39,895 nt of DNA, taken from assembly GCA_031315915.1 (NCBI GenBank), contig JALDRK010000034.1, forward strand, positions 1-39,895, read 5' to 3'. This document shows, in pieces, positions 36,438-39,895 of this stretch. Below the pieces are notes generated by a model that had not been told where the DNA came from, ran no database searches, and worked only from the letters and a program-made list of their open reading frames with translations. Each line of letters begins with the position of its first letter. The stretch's first letter is position 1. The position numbers and the translations under genes are program-made. The DNA comes from Nitrospirales bacterium. GTDB lineage: Bacteria > Nitrospirota > Nitrospiria > Nitrospirales > UBA8639.

Positions 36438-36510
36438 AGGCCAACTATAGACGGTTACTCCATGGCTCAGATTTAAGTATTTCACATCCGATTTTAAATG
36501 TGCATCCGTG

Positions 36511-37197
36511 TTAGGCTTTGCCAAATTCTAGGAAATATTGGCGGGAGAGGAAGGTGTGTTCCTTGAAAAAAGTGAGGCCGGCTTGTTCCATGTTCTGAAT
36601 AACCCGTTCTCTGGGAACCAGGTGATGTTTGGAGAAACTGAGGTTGCCTGACCGCTCGTCGTGGTAAAAGTCGACGATGACCACACGGCCACCAGGTTTC
36701 ATCGCCGATTTGATCTTGGCCCAGTAGTCGACATGATGTTCCACGTGATGATACGCATTGCACAGAAAGACCAGGTCCACGCTATTTTCATCAAGTGACG
36801 GATTGTCCGGTTTGACCAGAATGAATGTGGCTCTGTCGGCCATCCCGAGTTTGACCAATTCCTGCTTATTGTAATCCAGCATTTTCTGCTCGATGTCGAC
36901 CGCAATCACGTGCCCCGTGTCGCCAACCGCTTTCGCGAAACGGCGGGTAAAATACCCTGAGCCCGCTCCCACATCGGCCACCACCATCCCAGGCTTGAGG
37001 TCCAACGCCTTGATGACTTTGTCGGGCTGTTGATCCACATCCCGTTCGGACCGCTCCAAATTTTGTATGTAGGTGTCGATGTCCCACGGTTGATGCGCAC
37101 AGCCCGTGAACAGGGGCACGAGAAGGAACACCAGAAGGAGGCATCGAAGCCCTAGTCCATACTGTCGTACAAGTGATGAAGTCGATGCGATGTTCAT
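36511..37197 (-). CDS. Class I SAM-dependent methyltransferase with lipoprotein signal
   Basis: ATG 37197 (GGAG eight bases upstream) gives 228 residues. The N-terminus has a hydrophobic stretch CLLLVFLLVPLFTGC ending in a lipobox (F-T-G-C). The methyltransferase fold follows: motif I VVADVGAGSGYFTRRFAKAV, acidic motif VIAVDIEQKMLDYN, motif VDLVFLCNAYHHVEHH, then MKPGGRVVIVDFYHDERSG. Motif I and the post-I acidic residue are intact, so SAM binding is expected. A lipid anchor outside the cytoplasm is odd for a SAM enzyme. The signal could be a membrane anchor facing inward, or the protein may have another role. Substrate is unknown. Confidence 0.9.
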   Translation of the reverse strand: MNIASTSSLVRQYGLGLRCLLLVFLLVPLFTGCAHQPWDIDTYIQNLERSERDVDQQPDKVIKALDLKPGMVVADVGAGSGYFTRRFAKAVGDTGHVIAVDIEQKMLDYNKQELVKLGMADRATFILVKPDNPSLDENSVDLVFLCNAYHHVEHHVDYWAKIKSAMKPGGRVVIVDFYHDERSGNLSFSKHHLVPRERVIQNMEQAGLTFFKEHTFLSRQYFLEFGKA

Positions 37198-37310
37198 GAA
37201 TGAATCTCCATTATTCAAATGAATACACCAACGGGAAGGCTACTTCATTTATAGCCCTAGTGTGTCTCCGATTCAAGAGTATGGATGCTGGAGAAGCCAT
37301 TTCGCTCTTC

Positions 37311-38165
37311 TCATTTTTCTTCCATCTTCTCCGGCGGACCCAGTTGTTCGATCACATAGCCCTGGGGGTGAGAGGGATGGACCATCTCCGTTCGAAGCCG
37401 GGGATGTCGTCGAGGCGGAACCCACCGCAACAAGCGAGCCCGTAGTTTCAAAATCGAAGGCACCGCCCATCGCATGAACCGTGACGGCTCAGGAAAGTCG
37501 AACGCTTCAATGAGCGGCGGTTCCAGCATGGCATACAGCCCCGACCGGACAAACGGTGCCACTACCATGGGAAACCATCCCACGAACATGTTCACGGTCG
37601 CCATTCCCGTACGGTGGTTGGAACGAGCATACCGGACGTGTTGGCGTTCATACTCTTCATTGAAACACTCGAAGGTCCGGTAATTCTCAGGAATGTCTTT
37701 GATGTCCATACGTTGGCCGACGGCTCGCCAAAAATAAAACAGGCCGAAGCGTTCCTGTTCGCACATCAGACGCCAACCAAACCGTTGATTCCACCGAATG
37801 GGTTCGAAGAGAAACGTGGATAGGACATATAGAAAGTCTTCGTTGGGAATGGAGAATCGTCCGTGCAGCCGGTTGATTTGTTGCAGAGCCCGTGCTCCCC
37901 GTTCGCTGGTATATCCCCATTCCAACAATTCGCTGACCAGGATATCGGTATCGTCATACCGTTTTTGCGTCCGCTGGCGAAACTCCCCGGTTCGATCCAG
38001 CAGACCCGAAATACTCGGGACACAGAAGGTTCGGAACAGGGCCATCTCCAAGGCGCGGGTGGTATCGAAGGAAAACTCATAACAGGTCGAGAGAAAGACG
38101 ATCCGTTCATGATCCTGCTCAGGATCTAACATTTTAATTTCGTTGAGAATTTTATCTCTGGCCAT
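37311..38165 (-). CDS. MpaB/latex-clearing-protein-like oxygenase (DUF2236 family)
   Basis: The 284-residue protein is mainly helical. It contains the family phrase RLHGRFSIPNEDFLYVLSTF LFEPIRW, plus the earlier FLSTCYEFSFDTTRALEMALFRT-type segment and a later ENYRTFECFNEEYERQHVRY helix. MpaB-like and latex clearing proteins bind b-type haem through His residues. The His of RLHGRF is the candidate. The family is mostly uncharacterised, and oxygenase activity is inferred from relatives. The gene ends 113 bases before the methyltransferase gene on the same strand, so they may be co-transcribed. Confidence 0.85.
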   Translation of the reverse strand: MARDKILNEIKMLDPEQDHERIVFLSTCYEFSFDTTRALEMALFRTFCVPSISGLLDRTGEFRQRTQKRYDDTDILVSELLEWGYTSERGARALQQINRLHGRFSIPNEDFLYVLSTFLFEPIRWNQRFGWRLMCEQERFGLFYFWRAVGQRMDIKDIPENYRTFECFNEEYERQHVRYARSNHRTGMATVNMFVGWFPMVVAPFVRSGLYAMLEPPLIEAFDFPEPSRFMRWAVPSILKLRARLLRWVPPRRHPRLRTEMVHPSHPQGYVIEQLGPPEKMEEK

Positions 38166-38342
38166 TCCCGGTTTTTCCGATATTCCTCAACCCCGCCCTA
38201 TCCCACCATAACCTTCCTAAAGGATCAAACCATTCAATGTAACCAAGACTCTGGAAAAAAGACTCTTATAGTGTATTGAGTACGATGATGACTGAAGCTT
38301 TCTTCGCACACGTTTCGGACACTTGTTGAGAAGGATTTTTTG

Positions 38343-38705
38343 ATGAGCCGACGGATTCTTATTTTGGCCATGGGATTGTTGTGGATGACCGGCTGTTCGG
38401 CCTTTCACCCCGTGCCGGATCTGGGCAATCTGTATACCAAATTGGCACAGCAGGAGGACCCCCTCCGGAACCCGGTCATCGTCATTCCCGGCATTCTGGG
38501 ATCTCGGTTGGAAGACGGAAGCACCGGAGACACGGTCTGGGACGCATTCGGCTCCGGAGCGGTCGATCCGCATACGGGTGAAGGCGCCCGGACTGTTGGC
38601 CTTGCCCATGGACACGGCCTTCGTCGATAACATTTTGTATTTTCTCTTGGAAAGCCCCAGAACAGGATCCAGCCATTCCGCGCTCAACTCTTCATAGAAC
38701 AATGA
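38343..38705 (+). pseudogene. Truncated lipoprotein lipase-like (LCAT-type alpha/beta hydrolase) fragment
   Basis: AGAAGGA precedes ATG 38343. The start MSRRILILAMGLLWMTGC is a lipoprotein signal with lipobox M-T-G-C. It is followed by NPVIVIPGILGSRLEDGSTG then DTVWDAFGSG, the opening strand and oxyanion-region motif of LCAT-type lipases. The frame then slips near 38590 (in another frame LLALPMDTAFVDN continues) and ends within about 35 codons, where the M28 peptidase gene begins on the other strand. The catalytic Ser, Asp and His are all missing. This is the 5' remnant of a gene of several hundred codons. Confidence 0.7.
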
Positions 38706-38706
38706 C

Positions 38707-39702
38707 TCACGGTGTATTCGCAAGATCCAGAATAACTGGTTTCAGGCCTGAAACGACTCGCGTGAACGATTCATATTGTATGTGGTCGGGCGTATCCTTG
38801 GCGGTATGATAGAAGGGGTCACGAAACAGCGCGGTATCGGTCACCATGATGGCAGGAAAACCGGCTTCCCAAAAGGCCCAATGATCCGACCAGCCGATGC
38901 CCGGTAATCCTCCCCACATTGCCGTGCCTTCCGAGGGAACGACCGCATGATTCCGAAAGCTTCCCACGACACGTCGCACCAATTCCCCATTTTGTATGTT
39001 GCCGACAAACCCAATAAAATTTCCCGTGGAAGGATACAAAAGCCCAAGTGGAGCAGGATAGTGTTGACTGCCGGGTCGTTCCGAATAGTAGCCAATGGTT
39101 TCCAGGCTGAACATCGCGTTGATCTGTTCGCCTCGTTCTCTGCTACGTTGGGCATAGACCCAACTGCCCATGTCCGGCGTTTGAAAGAACGGGGGCTCCT
39201 CGTTGACAAAGGCCACAAACCGTAGCGTTCTTGAAGATGGGACCTGCGAGAAGATGCGAGCCAGCTCCAGCACAGCCGCCACCCCCGTGGCATTGTCATT
39301 GGCGCCGGGACTCCCTTTGACTGAATCATAATGGGCTCCGATAAGGAGAATTTCTTCCGGATGCCTGGTCCCGCGAACTTCCACTTCGATATTTTCACAG
39401 ATCCGACCCTCGACCTGATATTCCTGTGAACGCACCACATACCCTGATTTTTGGAAACGTGTTTTAATATAGTCGACCGCGAGCTGAAGCTTGTCATAGT
39501 ACGATAGATTCCGCTCACCGATTTCCCCAGCCAGCATCGTCACATGCCTCCGCAACTCTTTTTCCAATTCCTGCTCATCCGCTGTGAGCGGTGGAATCGG
39601 ACCCCGATAACTTTCGCCCGGCATCCGGATCATTCCGTACCAACCTACCTCAAATAGTACAAAGACCACTCCTGCGATGAGGAGCCATGGTGAGGCCCTC
39701 AT
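38707..39702 (-). CDS. M28-family zinc aminopeptidase-like protein, membrane-anchored
   Basis: ATG 39702 gives 331 residues (a TTG two codons earlier is possible). A signal anchor (WLLIAGVVFVLFEVGWYGMI) leads to an extracytoplasmic peptidase domain with the M28 metal ligands in order: GAHYDSVKGSPGANDNATG (His and Asp), FVNEEPPFF (Glu pair, catalytic Glu and ligand), SLETIGYYS (position usually Asp/Glu) and FYHTAKDTPD (last His). All ligands are present, so activity is likely. Such enzymes trim amino acids from peptides outside the cytoplasm. It is tail-to-tail with the lipase remnant. Confidence 0.93.
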   Translation of the reverse strand: MRASPWLLIAGVVFVLFEVGWYGMIRMPGESYRGPIPPLTADEQELEKELRRHVTMLAGEIGERNLSYYDKLQLAVDYIKTRFQKSGYVVRSQEYQVEGRICENIEVEVRGTRHPEEILLIGAHYDSVKGSPGANDNATGVAAVLELARIFSQVPSSRTLRFVAFVNEEPPFFQTPDMGSWVYAQRSRERGEQINAMFSLETIGYYSERPGSQHYPAPLGLLYPSTGNFIGFVGNIQNGELVRRVVGSFRNHAVVPSEGTAMWGGLPGIGWSDHWAFWEAGFPAIMVTDTALFRDPFYHTAKDTPDHIQYESFTRVVSGLKPVILDLANTP

Positions 39703-39812
39703 CGACAATCAGCAGACCCTGGGATCATGAAGCGTGGATTTCGCTGGTATTTGGCCGATCATCTTATGTTTCATGGAAAACCGTGAGTATTGTATCCTGC
39801 CGGAGAAGCTTT

Positions 39813-39895
39813 ATGCGACGTGATTTCAAGCACAACTATTTACCGACCGGTCTGTTGTGGATTGGAACTACTTACGATCTGAAAATAGCCGGATA
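39813..39895 (+). CDS. Possible 5' end of a gene running off the window
   Basis: GGAGAAG lies about six bases before ATG 39813, and the frame (MRRDFKHNYLPTGLLWIG...) is open to the window edge, 27 codons. It is too short for a family call. It is divergent from the M28 peptidase gene. Confidence 0.35.
   Translation, partial: MRRDFKHNYLPTGLLWIGTTYDLKIAG

Overview
The window comes from a bacterium with roughly balanced base composition, purine-rich ribosome binding sites and many two-component genes. The gene mix fits an environmental, signalling-rich Gram-negative, and a Nitrospirota (Nitrospira-like) host is my best guess. That guess is weak: no rRNA or other phylogenetic marker is present. 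I found no tRNA, rRNA or CRISPR array.

Layout. (1) 1-7.4 kb opens with the 3' part of an NtrC-type regulator that lacks recognisable arginine fingers. A decay zone follows: two LCIB-like (theta-type) carbonic anhydrase relatives, a CBS remnant, two tiny hydrophobic ORFs, an intact Tll0287-like haem protein, and an ArsB/NhaD/SLC13-type permease broken by many small indels and followed by CBS remnants. (2) 7.9-13 kb holds an H-NOX gas sensor directly upstream of a large hybrid histidine kinase, then a single-receiver protein and a two-CBS protein. (3) 13-18.3 kb carries a KtrB/TrkH potassium transporter, a secreted protein, an MtfA-type peptidase, a tandem universal stress protein and a Rossmann methyltransferase-like protein. 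(4) 18.8-25.5 kb has a dCache-HAMP chemoreceptor whose C-terminus is a globin-like domain, split by one frameshift. It also has a secreted peptide gene and two NarL/LuxR response regulators, one of them overlapping a PAS-HisKA_3 kinase. (5) 25.5-31 kb is sparse and holds small secreted proteins, a TPR protein, a frameshifted IS1595-type transposase with an antisense small gene, and a rhodanese lipoprotein. (6) 31.1-32.75 kb is an IS407-like remnant abutting an IS3-family element of about 1.24 kb whose terminal repeats can be read. (7) 32.9-36.4 kb is an overlapping gene pair: a membrane-anchored TIR protein, then an exported protein with seven 150-bp TPR-like repeats, broken by single-base indels. 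(8) 36.5-39.9 kb holds a lipoprotein methyltransferase, an MpaB-like oxygenase, a truncated lipase, an M28 peptidase and the start of another gene.

How it works together. The common theme is gas, redox and stress sensing: H-NOX feeding a hybrid kinase, a globin-tailed chemoreceptor and several response regulators. The most unusual candidate system is the TIR-membrane-beta-domain / exported-TPR operon next to insertion sequences. Single-base frameshifts recur across the window (permease, chemoreceptor, both transposases, TPR array, lipase, carbonic anhydrase relatives), so either real gene decay or residual assembly indels must be considered throughout. The 955-codon kinase and other long genes are intact, which argues against uniformly poor sequence.
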